A stretch of 64,000 bases of DNA from QQUJ01 sp050287605 (GTDB taxonomy: Bacteria; Pseudomonadota; Gammaproteobacteria; QQUJ01), in the NCBI GenBank assembly GCA_050287605.1, contig JBNKCG010000042.1:1-64000 (forward strand). Reading direction: 5' to 3'. Position 1 is the stretch's first letter, and each line of letters opens with the position of its first letter. Shown piece after piece: positions 44,709 through 52,731 of the stretch. A model generated the notes under the pieces. The model was given only the letters and a program-made list of their open reading frames with translations. It did not search any database and was not told the origin of the DNA. Position numbers and translations under genes: made by a program.

Positions 44709-45440
44709 ATGGCTTTTCTCCGCTCGGTGATCTTCTTCATCGGGGCCACGGTGTCCATGCTGATCATCGCCAGCACGGGCATACTGCTGGCCGTGATTCC
44801 GTTTGGTCCGCGCTATTACTACCTGACCCGGTGGGGGGCATTCACGCTATGGTGGCTCAAGCTGACCTGCGGCCTGGACTACGTGGTGGAGGGTCGCGAA
44901 CACATCCCCGAAACGGCGGCGCTGATCTTCTGCAAACACTCGAGCACTTGGGAAACGCTGGCGTTACAAGGGATATTTCCGCCTCAGGTATGGGTACTGA
45001 AACGCGAGCTGATGTGGATACCCATCTTCGGATGGGCGCTGGGATTGCTCAAACCAATCGCCATCAATCGCGATGCGGGGCGACGCGCCGTCGACCAGAT
45101 TGTGGAGCAAGGTACTCAACGTCTGGAGGAAGGATTGTGGGTGGCCATCTTTCCCGAGGGGACGCGCGTTGCGCCGGGCAAGCACAAAAAGTGGGGGATC
45201 GGCGGTGCCGTACTGGCCGCCGCGTCGGGTCATCCCGTGGTGCCCGTAGCCCACAACGCGGGCTATTTCTGGGCGAGGCACCAATTCGTCAAGCACCCCG
45301 GCACCATCCGCTTGGTGATCGGCCCCCCTATCGACACCCGGGGGTTATCGGCCAGTGAGGTCAATCATCTGGCTGAAAGCTGGGTGGCGGAGCACATGCA
45401 AGCCTTCGATGATGAGAATAAATCCTTTAAAAACAAATAG
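44709..45440 (+). CDS. plsC: 1-acyl-sn-glycerol-3-phosphate acyltransferase
   Basis: 243 aa LPLAT-family acyltransferase, with a hydrophobic N-terminus (VIFFIGATVSMLIIASTGILLAVI). It makes phosphatidic acid from lysophosphatidic acid at the inner membrane. Motif I is H77-S-S-T-W-E82, an HX4E form of the usual HX4D; motif III is FPEGTRVAPG. The HX4E form occurs in other proteobacterial members, so activity is likely. It ends 3 bp before gyrB's stop on the other strand. Confidence 0.88.
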   Translation: MAFLRSVIFFIGATVSMLIIASTGILLAVIPFGPRYYYLTRWGAFTLWWLKLTCGLDYVVEGREHIPETAALIFCKHSSTWETLALQGIFPPQVWVLKRELMWIPIFGWALGLLKPIAINRDAGRRAVDQIVEQGTQRLEEGLWVAIFPEGTRVAPGKHKKWGIGGAVLAAASGHPVVPVAHNAGYFWARHQFVKHPGTIRLVIGPPIDTRGLSASEVNHLAESWVAEHMQAFDDENKSFKNK

Positions 45441-45443
45441 CTA

Positions 45444-47858
45444 TTAAATGTCGATATTGGCAGCCAGCAAGGCGTTGGACTCGATGAAGTGGCGCCTCGG
45501 CTCCACTTGATCCCCCATCAAGGTGGTGAAGATCTCGTCGGTGGCAATCACGTCCTCGATCTGGACCTTGAGCAGACGGCGGGTCTCCGTGTTCATGGTG
45601 GTCTCCGCCAACTGATCCGGGTTCATCTCGCCCAACCCTTTGTAACGCTGGATATGCTGACCACGTTTGGCCTCGCTCATCAGCCAATCGAGCGCCTCGT
45701 AGAAGGTGCTCACAGCCGCCTTGCGTTCTCCGCGTTGAATGAAGGCGTCGTCCGCCAACAGTCCGTCCAACTTCGCGCCCAGGTCGCGGAACCGACCGTA
45801 TTCCACCGAGTGAAAGAAATCGGCCGGGATTACATGCTCTTGCACGGCGCCGTGCAGGCGCTGTGCGATCACAAGCCGGTGATTTTCGCTCTCCTCCCCG
45901 CGCTCGGGAGTCAGGGTGTAGCGCACGCCGGCGGGACAGGAGGCGTTGAGCAGGGTCTCCAGGTCGTGGCACCAAGCACCAAACTGCTCCGCGTCGCGCA
46001 ACGTAGCTTCATAGACAGTGGGTAACACCACCAGCTTTTCCAGAACCCGGGGATCGTAGCGACGCGACAGTCGGTCGATCAGCTTGGTCACGGTGCGTTG
46101 GCCCCGCGATAGCTCCTCCAACGCCGATCCCTGGATGGGGGGGGCTTCAGCATTGACGAAAAGCTGTGCATTATCAAGCGCTTGTGAAAGAAGGTACTCA
46201 TCCAGTTCTGCATCGTCTTTGACGTATTGCTCCTGCTTGCCGCGCTTGACCTTGTAGAGAGGGGGTTGCGCAATGAAGATGTGGCCGCGCTCGATCAGTT
46301 CCGGCATCTGGCGATAGAAGAAGGTCAGCAACAAGGTGCGGATGTGGGAGCCATCCACATCGGCGTCGGTCATGATGATGATGCGGTGATAACGCAGTTT
46401 GTCGGGATTGAACTCCTCGCGGCCGATGCCGCAGCCCAACGCCGTGATCAGGGTTCCTACTTCGGCCGAGGAGAGCATTTTGTCGAAACGGGCCTTTTCG
46501 ACATTGAGTATCTTACCCTTCAGCGGCAATACCGCCTGGAAGCGCCGATCGCGCGCCTGTTTGGCCGACCCGCCGGCCGAGTCGCCCTCGACCAGAAACA
46601 GCTCGCACAGCGACGGGTCTTTCTCCTGGCAATCGGCCAGTTTTCCCGGTAGTCCCGCGATGTCCAGGGCACCTTTGCGGCGGGTCATTTCGCGCGCCTT
46701 GCGCGCCGCCTCACGGGCCCGGGCCGCTTCGATCATCTTGCCGCAGATCTGTTTCGCTTCGGCGGGGTTCTCCAGCAAAAACCCCTGGAAGCGATCGCCC
46801 ATGGCCGACTCTACGGCAGACTTCACTTCCGAGGAGACCAGCTTGTCTTTGGTCTGTGATGAAAACTTGGGATCGGGCACCTTCACCGAGAGGATGGCGG
46901 TCAAGCCCTCGCGAGCATCGTCGCCCGTGGTGGCAACCTTGAGGTTCTTCGCCATTCCTTCCTGTTCGATGTATTGATTGAGGGTGCGGGTAAGCGCGGC
47001 ACGAAATCCGGCGAGATGGGTCCCGCCATCGCGCTGGGGAATGTTGTTGGTGTAGCAGAAGATGGACTCCTGATAGGAGTCGTTCCACTGCATGGCCACC
47101 TCGATACCGATACGGTCGCGTTCGACCTGAAAATGGAAGACGTTGGGGTGCAAGGGTGTCTTCTTACGGTTGAGGTGCTCAACGAAAGCGCTGATCCCGC
47201 CCTGGTACTCGAACACATCCTCTTTGTCGGAACGCTCGTCCACCAGGCGAATGCGCACCCCGGAGTTGAGGAACGAGAGCTCGCGCAGGCGTTTGGCGAG
47301 GATGTCGTAGTGGAATTCGATGTTGGTGAAGATGCTCGCCGAAGGTTTGAAGCGGACTTCGGTGCCGGTGTGTTCGGTGTCCCCCACCGCTTTCAGCGGA
47401 TACTCCGGCACGCCCAACCGGTAGTCCTGCTGGTGGATGTGGCCGTTGCGACGCACGGTGAGGCGCAAGGATTCGGACAAGGCGTTGACCACCGAGACAC
47501 CCACGCCGTGCAGGCCGCCGGACACCTTGTAGGCATTTTCGTCGAACTTGCCGCCGGCGTGGAGCACGGTCATGATCACCTCAGCCGCCGACCGGCCCTC
47601 CTCCGGGTGGATATCCACCGGGATCCCGCGGCCGTTATCGGTCACGGTGACCGATTCGTCACTGTGGATAATGACGTTGATTTCGAAGCAGTACCCCGCC
47701 AAGGCCTCGTCAATGGCGTTGTCCACCACCTCGAAAACCATGTGATGCAGACCGGTCCCGTCGTCGGTATCGCCGATATACATGCCGGGGCGTTTGCGCA
47801 CGGCATCTAGCCCTTTGAGTACCTTGATGCTCGACGAATCGTAGGTGTTTTGCGTCAT
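45444..47858 (-). CDS. gyrB: DNA gyrase subunit B
   Basis: 804 aa, the same length as E. coli GyrB, so the gammaproteobacterial insertion in the TOPRIM region is present. ATPase GHKL motifs: EVVDNAIDEALAGYC, DNGRGIPVDIHPEEG, GGLHGVGVSVVNALS. The TOPRIM motif is LVEGDSAGGSAKQARD with DADVDGSHIR, and the C-terminal QRYKGLGEMNPDQL follows. The ATG at 47858 gives MTQNTYDSSSIKVLKGL. It follows recF. Confidence 0.97.
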   Translation of the reverse strand: MTQNTYDSSSIKVLKGLDAVRKRPGMYIGDTDDGTGLHHMVFEVVDNAIDEALAGYCFEINVIIHSDESVTVTDNGRGIPVDIHPEEGRSAAEVIMTVLHAGGKFDENAYKVSGGLHGVGVSVVNALSESLRLTVRRNGHIHQQDYRLGVPEYPLKAVGDTEHTGTEVRFKPSASIFTNIEFHYDILAKRLRELSFLNSGVRIRLVDERSDKEDVFEYQGGISAFVEHLNRKKTPLHPNVFHFQVERDRIGIEVAMQWNDSYQESIFCYTNNIPQRDGGTHLAGFRAALTRTLNQYIEQEGMAKNLKVATTGDDAREGLTAILSVKVPDPKFSSQTKDKLVSSEVKSAVESAMGDRFQGFLLENPAEAKQICGKMIEAARAREAARKAREMTRRKGALDIAGLPGKLADCQEKDPSLCELFLVEGDSAGGSAKQARDRRFQAVLPLKGKILNVEKARFDKMLSSAEVGTLITALGCGIGREEFNPDKLRYHRIIIMTDADVDGSHIRTLLLTFFYRQMPELIERGHIFIAQPPLYKVKRGKQEQYVKDDAELDEYLLSQALDNAQLFVNAEAPPIQGSALEELSRGQRTVTKLIDRLSRRYDPRVLEKLVVLPTVYEATLRDAEQFGAWCHDLETLLNASCPAGVRYTLTPERGEESENHRLVIAQRLHGAVQEHVIPADFFHSVEYGRFRDLGAKLDGLLADDAFIQRGERKAAVSTFYEALDWLMSEAKRGQHIQRYKGLGEMNPDQLAETTMNTETRRLLKVQIEDVIATDEIFTTLMGDQVEPRRHFIESNALLAANIDI

Positions 47859-47889
47859 GGGGATACCGGGGATAACAAGAAAGGCGGCA

Positions 47890-48966
47890 TTATAGCACCC
47901 GCGAGACTTCACCGCGTTCCACGTGGAACAGCGCATCGCGGTCATTGTTCAGGGTCAGCCGTTCGCGCAGATCCGTTCCGGTGACCACCAGTTGTGAGCC
48001 GCTATCCAGCAGCGCCGACCACAACCGGTCCAAGTGCACGGCATCGAGTTCAGCCCCCAAATCATCGACCATCAATATTGCGTCATCACCACGCGCCGCA
48101 CGCAGCAGGCGAAGCTGGGCAAGAATCAACGCAAAAACCAGCAATTTCTGTTGCCCGCGGGAAACCCGCTGTCCAGCCCGGTGCTCACCAACGAACAGTT
48201 CGAGGTCCGCCCGATGAGGCCCGGAACGCGTATACCCCTGCTGCCGGTCACTCTCGCGGCCATCGCGCAGCAGAGTCGCTAGCGCGTCTTCCCGCCAACC
48301 ACGCTGATACCGCAGGTGCAAATCCGATTGGTCCAGAAGCGTATCCCCCACTTCACGTACACGGAGTTCCAACGCCTCCACGTAGCGCCGCCGCATGACA
48401 TCGAGCTCATCGGCTGTGCTCGACAGTTCCACTTCCCATGGTTCTATCGTGTTCGGCGCGGCGTTGGTGCGCAATGCCGCATTTCGCTGCTTCAAAGCGC
48501 GCCGATACCGTTGCCACGTTGGGAAAAACCGTGGTTCCACGTGAAACACACCCCAGTCCAGGTACTGCCGGCGATATTGCGGACCCTGGTCGATCAAGCG
48601 GTGACTATCCGGATGGACGAGTTGTAAGGGCAGCCACTCCACTAGGGCCTTGGTTCCCTTCTGTATCTCTCCGGCAACTTTGATGGTGGCGTGATCCCGA
48701 TCGTGTTCGATCCCTATCGAAATTCGGCGACCCAGGGCGGTAACCTTACCAACCACCCGCGCAAATTCCTGCCCTTCCCGGACAATCGCCCGCCATTGCG
48801 ATTCGCGAAAGCTACGCCCCCGACCAAGGATATGCAGCGCTTCGACTACCGATGTCTTACCGCTGCCATTGGGGCCAACCAACACGTTGGCGCGTGCAGC
48901 AAATGGCATCTCGACCCGCGATAATATTCGCAGGTTATCGATGGCCAACTCGTTGACTAAGGGCAC
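47890..48966 (-). CDS. recF: DNA replication and repair protein RecF
   Basis: 358 aa SMC-like ATPase that loads RecA at gaps. Walker A is VGPNGSGKTSVVEAL, the signature is VSRGQQKLLVFALILAQ and Walker B is ILMVDDLGAELD. The start is GTG (48966), giving MPLVNELAIDNLRIL. It lies between dnaN and gyrB in the standard origin order, 31 bp before the gyrB ATG. Confidence 0.95.
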   Translation of the reverse strand: MPLVNELAIDNLRILSRVEMPFAARANVLVGPNGSGKTSVVEALHILGRGRSFRESQWRAIVREGQEFARVVGKVTALGRRISIGIEHDRDHATIKVAGEIQKGTKALVEWLPLQLVHPDSHRLIDQGPQYRRQYLDWGVFHVEPRFFPTWQRYRRALKQRNAALRTNAAPNTIEPWEVELSSTADELDVMRRRYVEALELRVREVGDTLLDQSDLHLRYQRGWREDALATLLRDGRESDRQQGYTRSGPHRADLELFVGEHRAGQRVSRGQQKLLVFALILAQLRLLRAARGDDAILMVDDLGAELDAVHLDRLWSALLDSGSQLVVTGTDLRERLTLNNDRDALFHVERGEVSRVL

Positions 48967-49061
48967 GGCTACCCTAAACGCAAGATGGGGGGGATTTTGA
49001 AATGACGGATGGACGCAAGCTCGCCCATCCCGAGGGTCTCAGGTATAACCCCAGCAAGCCG

Positions 49062-50165
49062 TCACAGCCGCATGGGCATTACCACGTATTTGCTGCCTCC
49101 ACTCCCGTCCCGCGGGGTAATCAAGCAGCTGCTGTTAGGATCCGACAGCTCGATCTGCACTTCGTCCGTCGTCACCACATTGAGCGCATCCAACACGTAC
49201 CCCGCATTGAAACCGATCTCAATCGCCCCGCCGTCGTAGGCGATCTCGATCTCCTCTTCCGCCTCTTCCTGCTCCGGGTTGTGAGCTTGCGCCTTGAGTA
49301 TTCCGCTGTCGATATTGAACCGCACCCCCCGGTACTTTTCGTTGGAGAGTATGGATGTCCGCGTTAGGGCATCGCGCAGCAGGGTGCGATCGACTACCAA
49401 ACGCTTGTCGCACTGCATGGGTAAAACCCGTTCGTAGTCCGGAAACCGCCCATCAATGAGCTTCGAGGTCATACTGATATCGCGTACTCGCACCCGTAAA
49501 TGGTTGGAGCCTACCTCCAGCTCGACCAGCCCTTCGCTGTCTTCCAGCAGGCGTTGTAGTTCAACGATCCCCTTGCGCGGTACGATGATCTGCTGCGTAT
49601 CCCCCGCGCTGACCTGTGCCTCGCACTCGTTTAACGCGAGTCGATGCCCGTCCGTTGCCACCGCCCGGAGTATGCTCTCGCCAAATTCCAACATCAGCCC
49701 GTTGAGGTAGTAACGCACATCTTGTTGCGCCATGGCGAAATGCGTTCGCTCGATCAATCGCTTGAAGTTACCCTCGGTCACTTGGATATGGCGTAGCACC
49801 GCCATGTCTTCCAGCGACGGAAAATCCCCAGCTGGCAGTGTAGCCAAACGGAACCGACTGCGACCCGATTGCAATTTTGCCTGCTCGCCGTCAGTCTCCA
49901 GCGTTATTTCCGCCCCATCGGGCAGCGTACGGCAGATATCCAGAATCTTGCGCGCCGGCAGGGTTACCTCCCCGGTTTCTTCACTCACCGTGACTGCGCG
50001 AACTACCATTTCCACTTCCAAATCGGTACCGACGAACGTCAATTCACCCTTCACCGCCTTGAGCAGCGTGTTGGAAAGAATCGGCAACGTCTGTCGGCGC
50101 TCGACGACGCTGTTAACGATCTGCAAAGGGCGAAGCAGCTCTTCTCGCTTGACCTTCAATTTCAT
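49062..50165 (-). CDS. dnaN: DNA polymerase III sliding clamp (beta subunit)
   Basis: 367 aa, the normal length. MKLKVKREELLRPLQIVNSVVERRQTLPILSNTLL begins domain I, and the C-terminal VVMPMRL is the clamp's conserved tail. Each of the three clamp repeats is present. GAGAGAG precedes the ATG. It follows the origin-like gap after dnaA. Confidence 0.97.
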   Translation of the reverse strand: MKLKVKREELLRPLQIVNSVVERRQTLPILSNTLLKAVKGELTFVGTDLEVEMVVRAVTVSEETGEVTLPARKILDICRTLPDGAEITLETDGEQAKLQSGRSRFRLATLPAGDFPSLEDMAVLRHIQVTEGNFKRLIERTHFAMAQQDVRYYLNGLMLEFGESILRAVATDGHRLALNECEAQVSAGDTQQIIVPRKGIVELQRLLEDSEGLVELEVGSNHLRVRVRDISMTSKLIDGRFPDYERVLPMQCDKRLVVDRTLLRDALTRTSILSNEKYRGVRFNIDSGILKAQAHNPEQEEAEEEIEIAYDGGAIEIGFNAGYVLDALNVVTTDEVQIELSDPNSSCLITPRDGSGGSKYVVMPMRL

Positions 50166-50392
50166 CGATACTCTCTCTTTTTCAAAATAATTAATGTAGA
50201 GAATTAAATTCTACTACTGTAATAAGCGCTCACCGATGCTGTTAATAACTCTATTACGCTCAATTATTCAATAAGTTAGCGAATCAATAACCAGTGGATG
50301 ACAGCACCCTCAGCCTGTCGGCACACTGTGTGCGAAATGTGGATAAGTTGATTCGGTTGCCCACTCGGTAGTTTATCCCCAAGTTATACACA
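50166..50392. other. Probable oriC between dnaA and dnaN
   Basis: The 227-bp gap contains TGTGGATAA at 50338-50346 (consensus DnaA box, minus orientation), TTATCCCCA at 50373-50381 and TTATACACA at 50384-50392 (one and one mismatch). Roughly 50175-50300 is strikingly AT-rich for this genome (AATAATTAATG, AATTAAATTC, CAATTATTCAATAAG), suiting a DNA unwinding element. This matches known oriC placement in Pseudomonas, but no origin activity is shown here. Confidence 0.65.
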
Positions 50393-51721
50393 TCAACCGC
50401 TCAGGGTTCTCAACAGGTTTGTATAGTCCTCGCTGATCCTCGCATCGGCCTCGCTCAGTTCCTTGACCTTGCGGCACGCATGGATCACGGTGGTGTGATC
50501 CCGTCCCCCGAAGGCCTCGCCGATCTCCGGGAGGCTGTGATTGGTCAATTCTTTCGCCAACGCCATGGCGACTTGCCGAGGCCGAGCGATGGATCGGCTG
50601 CGTTTGGCCGACAGCAGGTCGCTCACCCGAATCTTATAGTACTCCGCTACGGTCTTCTGGATGTTCTCAATGGTGACGAGCTTGTCCTGTAGCGCCAGCA
50701 GATCCCGCAGCGCCTCCTTGGCGAAATCGAGCGTGATCGGACGGCCGGTGAAGTGGGCGTTGGCGCTAACGCGGCGTAGTGCCCCTTCGAGTTCCCGCAC
50801 GTTGGAGCGGATCTTTTTGGCGATGAAAAACGCGACCTCGTGGGGCAGTTCGACCCCCATCTGTTGGGCCTTGCTCATCAGAATCGCCACCCGTGTCTCC
50901 AACTCGGGCGGCTCGATGGCCACCGTCAATCCCCAGCCGAAGCGGGACTTCAGGCGCTCCTCCAGGCCGTCCACCTCTTTGGGGTACCGGTCGCAGGTGA
51001 GTATCACCTGCTGCTGGTTCTCCAGCAGCGTGTTGAAGGTGTGAAAGAACTCCTCCTGCGAACGCTCCTTGCCAGCGAAGAACTGGATATCGTCGATCAT
51101 CAGGGCGTTTACGGAGCGGTAAAAACGCTTGAATTCGTCGATGGCGTTGTGCTGCAGCGCCTTGATCATGTCTGCGACGAAGCGTTCGGAGTGCAGGTAC
51201 ACCACCCGCGCCTGCGCGTTCTGCTTCTTGATCGTGTTGCCGACGGCGTGCATGAGGTGGGTCTTGCCCAACCCGGTACCACCGTAGATGAAGAGCGGGT
51301 TGTAGGCCCCGCCGACGTTTCCCGCCACCTGGAGGCTGGCAGCGTGGGCGATCTGATTGGATTTGCCTTGAACGAAGTTTTCGAAAGTAAAGCCGGGATT
51401 GAGGTTGCTCTGACGCACCAGCGGGGTACGCGACCATTGCCCGTCGCCCTTGACCGGAGAAACCGCCTGACTCTGGCGTCGCGAGCCGATTTCAAGGATC
51501 AGCTCCGGCGACACCTCACCGGCGTTGCGCGTGACCGCGCTGTGGATCATGTCCAGGAACTGGCTGCGAACCTGGTCCAGTACGAATTGATTGGGGGCCA
51601 ACAGCCGCAGGGAATCGGGCTCTTCAATGGCTTGCAGGGGACGAATCCAGGTGTTGAACTGCTGAGCGCTCAGTTGATGTTCCAGATGCTCCGTGCACCG
51701 TTTCCAAAGGGTCAGCTCCAC
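50393..51721 (-). CDS. dnaA: Chromosomal replication initiator DnaA
   Basis: 442 aa. Domain I is LWKRCTEHLEHQLSAQQFNTWIRPLQ; the AAA+ core has Walker A GGTGLGKTHL and Walker B LMIDDIQFFAGKE; domain IV ends with the DNA-binding GGRDHTTVIHACRKV. The start is GTG (51721), with GGGAGAG upstream. It binds the DnaA boxes on both sides of its own gene and starts replication. Confidence 0.97.
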   Translation of the reverse strand: MELTLWKRCTEHLEHQLSAQQFNTWIRPLQAIEEPDSLRLLAPNQFVLDQVRSQFLDMIHSAVTRNAGEVSPELILEIGSRRQSQAVSPVKGDGQWSRTPLVRQSNLNPGFTFENFVQGKSNQIAHAASLQVAGNVGGAYNPLFIYGGTGLGKTHLMHAVGNTIKKQNAQARVVYLHSERFVADMIKALQHNAIDEFKRFYRSVNALMIDDIQFFAGKERSQEEFFHTFNTLLENQQQVILTCDRYPKEVDGLEERLKSRFGWGLTVAIEPPELETRVAILMSKAQQMGVELPHEVAFFIAKKIRSNVRELEGALRRVSANAHFTGRPITLDFAKEALRDLLALQDKLVTIENIQKTVAEYYKIRVSDLLSAKRSRSIARPRQVAMALAKELTNHSLPEIGEAFGGRDHTTVIHACRKVKELSEADARISEDYTNLLRTLSG

Positions 51722-51881
51722 CCCGGGTCTCTCCCATCCGCTCGCTTGGTTAGAAACAACACGACCCCTTCGTTCTGCGCGAATCGGTACCGCTGTGGGG
51801 TCAAAATTCAGAGGGGACCACCGCCGAATCGCTCCCCTTCGGCGGCTGTCTGCAAGCCTGGGAATATACCCCTCGGCTTAG

Positions 51882-51890
51882 TTATCCACA
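51882..51890 (+). promoter_or_regulatory. DnaA box upstream of dnaA
   Basis: TTATCCACA is a perfect consensus DnaA box in the 278-bp gap between dnaA and rpmH. It could serve autoregulation of dnaA or a second origin segment. The rest of this gap is not especially AT-rich. Confidence 0.75.
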
Positions 51891-51913
51891 ACCCTCGGGT
51901 GCACGGTTTTCAG

Positions 51914-51943
51914 TTGACGTGCTTCCCGGCCGCGAAGTACTAT
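51914..51943 (+). promoter_or_regulatory. Promoter of the rpmH-rnpA operon
   Basis: TTGACG (51914-51919) and TACTAT (51938-51943) are separated by 18 bp, a good sigma-70 layout. The expected start is about 50 bp before the rpmH ATG. Confidence 0.65.
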
Positions 51944-51999
51944 TTGGCCCCTTTTATGACCCGGTTTTCGGGCCGATTCAACGATTTGGCGTCAGTGAC

Positions 52000-52134
52000 A
52001 TGAAAAGAACCTTTCAGCCCAGCAATCTCAAGCGCAAACGCGATCACGGATTCCGCGCCCGCATGGCAACCAAAGGTGGCCGTGCCGTGCTCAAGGCCCG
52101 CCGGGCCAAGGGCCGTGTCCGGCTCAGCGCCTGA
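52000..52134 (+). CDS. rpmH: 50S ribosomal protein L34
   Basis: 44 aa, the usual length. The sequence MKRTFQPSNLKRKRDHGFRARM is diagnostic for L34, and the rest is Arg/Lys-rich. The ATG at 52000 is chosen over an upstream in-frame TTG/ATG reading that would add non-ribosomal sequence. It leads the rpmH-rnpA-yidD-yidC-mnmE series. Confidence 0.97.
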   Translation: MKRTFQPSNLKRKRDHGFRARMATKGGRAVLKARRAKGRVRLSA

Positions 52135-52513
52135 CGAACCCATCGAATCCGCACGCGGGCGGCAACGGTTTCCGCGCCAGGTTCGCCTGCTGTGCGCGCG
52201 CGATTATCAACGGGTATTCGCCCAGCCTTGCCGATCCGGAGATTCCGTACTGAGTGCGATGGCGCGTTGCAACGAGCTGGGACACGCCCGACTCGGCTTG
52301 GCCATATCGCGTAAAGTCGCTCCCCGGGCCTACCAGCGCAATCGCATCAAGCGGCTGGTGAGAGAAGGTTTCCGCCGCCGGGTGTTGGATCTGCCTGCCG
52401 TCGATTTTGTGTTCATGGCGCGCAGTGGGGTGATCCACCGCACCAACGAAGAGATTCGCGCTTCCGTCGAGCAGCACATCCAGCGACTGGTCCGTCTATG
52501 CGCAAACTCCTGA
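52115..52513 (+). CDS. rnpA: Ribonuclease P protein component
   Basis: About 132 aa. The RNase P protein core runs from RFPRQVRLLCARDYQRVF to RNRIKRLVREGFRR, the latter being the RNR motif that binds the RNA subunit. Start choice is uncertain: no ATG exists near the expected N-terminus, and GTG at 52115 (with AAGGG upstream, inside the end of rpmH) is the best candidate. It overlaps yidD by 16 bp. Confidence 0.9.
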   Translation: MSGSAPDEPIESARGRQRFPRQVRLLCARDYQRVFAQPCRSGDSVLSAMARCNELGHARLGLAISRKVAPRAYQRNRIKRLVREGFRRRVLDLPAVDFVFMARSGVIHRTNEEIRASVEQHIQRLVRLCANS

Positions 52514-52725
52514 TTCTGATCGTCAAGGCCTACCGGTATCTCGTCAGCCCACTGCTCGGGAACCATTGCCGCTTCTACCCTAGCTGTTCCAGCTATGCCC
52601 TTACCGCTCTGGAGGAGCATGGTGCGGCGCGGGGATCGTGGCTGGCCTTGCGCCGTCTTGCCCGTTGTCATCCGTTTCACCCAGGGGGCGTGGACCCCGT
52701 GCCCGAAAAGACCGAGAAAGGCTGA
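52498..52725 (+). CDS. yidD: Membrane protein insertion efficiency factor YidD
   Basis: 75 aa of the YidD (DUF37) family: KAYRYLVSPLLGNHCRFYPSCSSYALTALEEHGA, with three cysteines in the usual places and the C-terminal CHPFHPGGVDPVP. It helps YidC-dependent insertion. The ATG lies within the end of rnpA, and yidC follows 6 bp later. Confidence 0.95.
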   Translation: MRKLLILIVKAYRYLVSPLLGNHCRFYPSCSSYALTALEEHGAARGSWLALRRLARCHPFHPGGVDPVPEKTEKG

Positions 52726-52731
52726 TCCGCC

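Noticed and set aside
45441..45443. Terminator between plsC and gyrB
   Set aside because: The two stops are 3 bp apart and no hairpin with a T-run is present.
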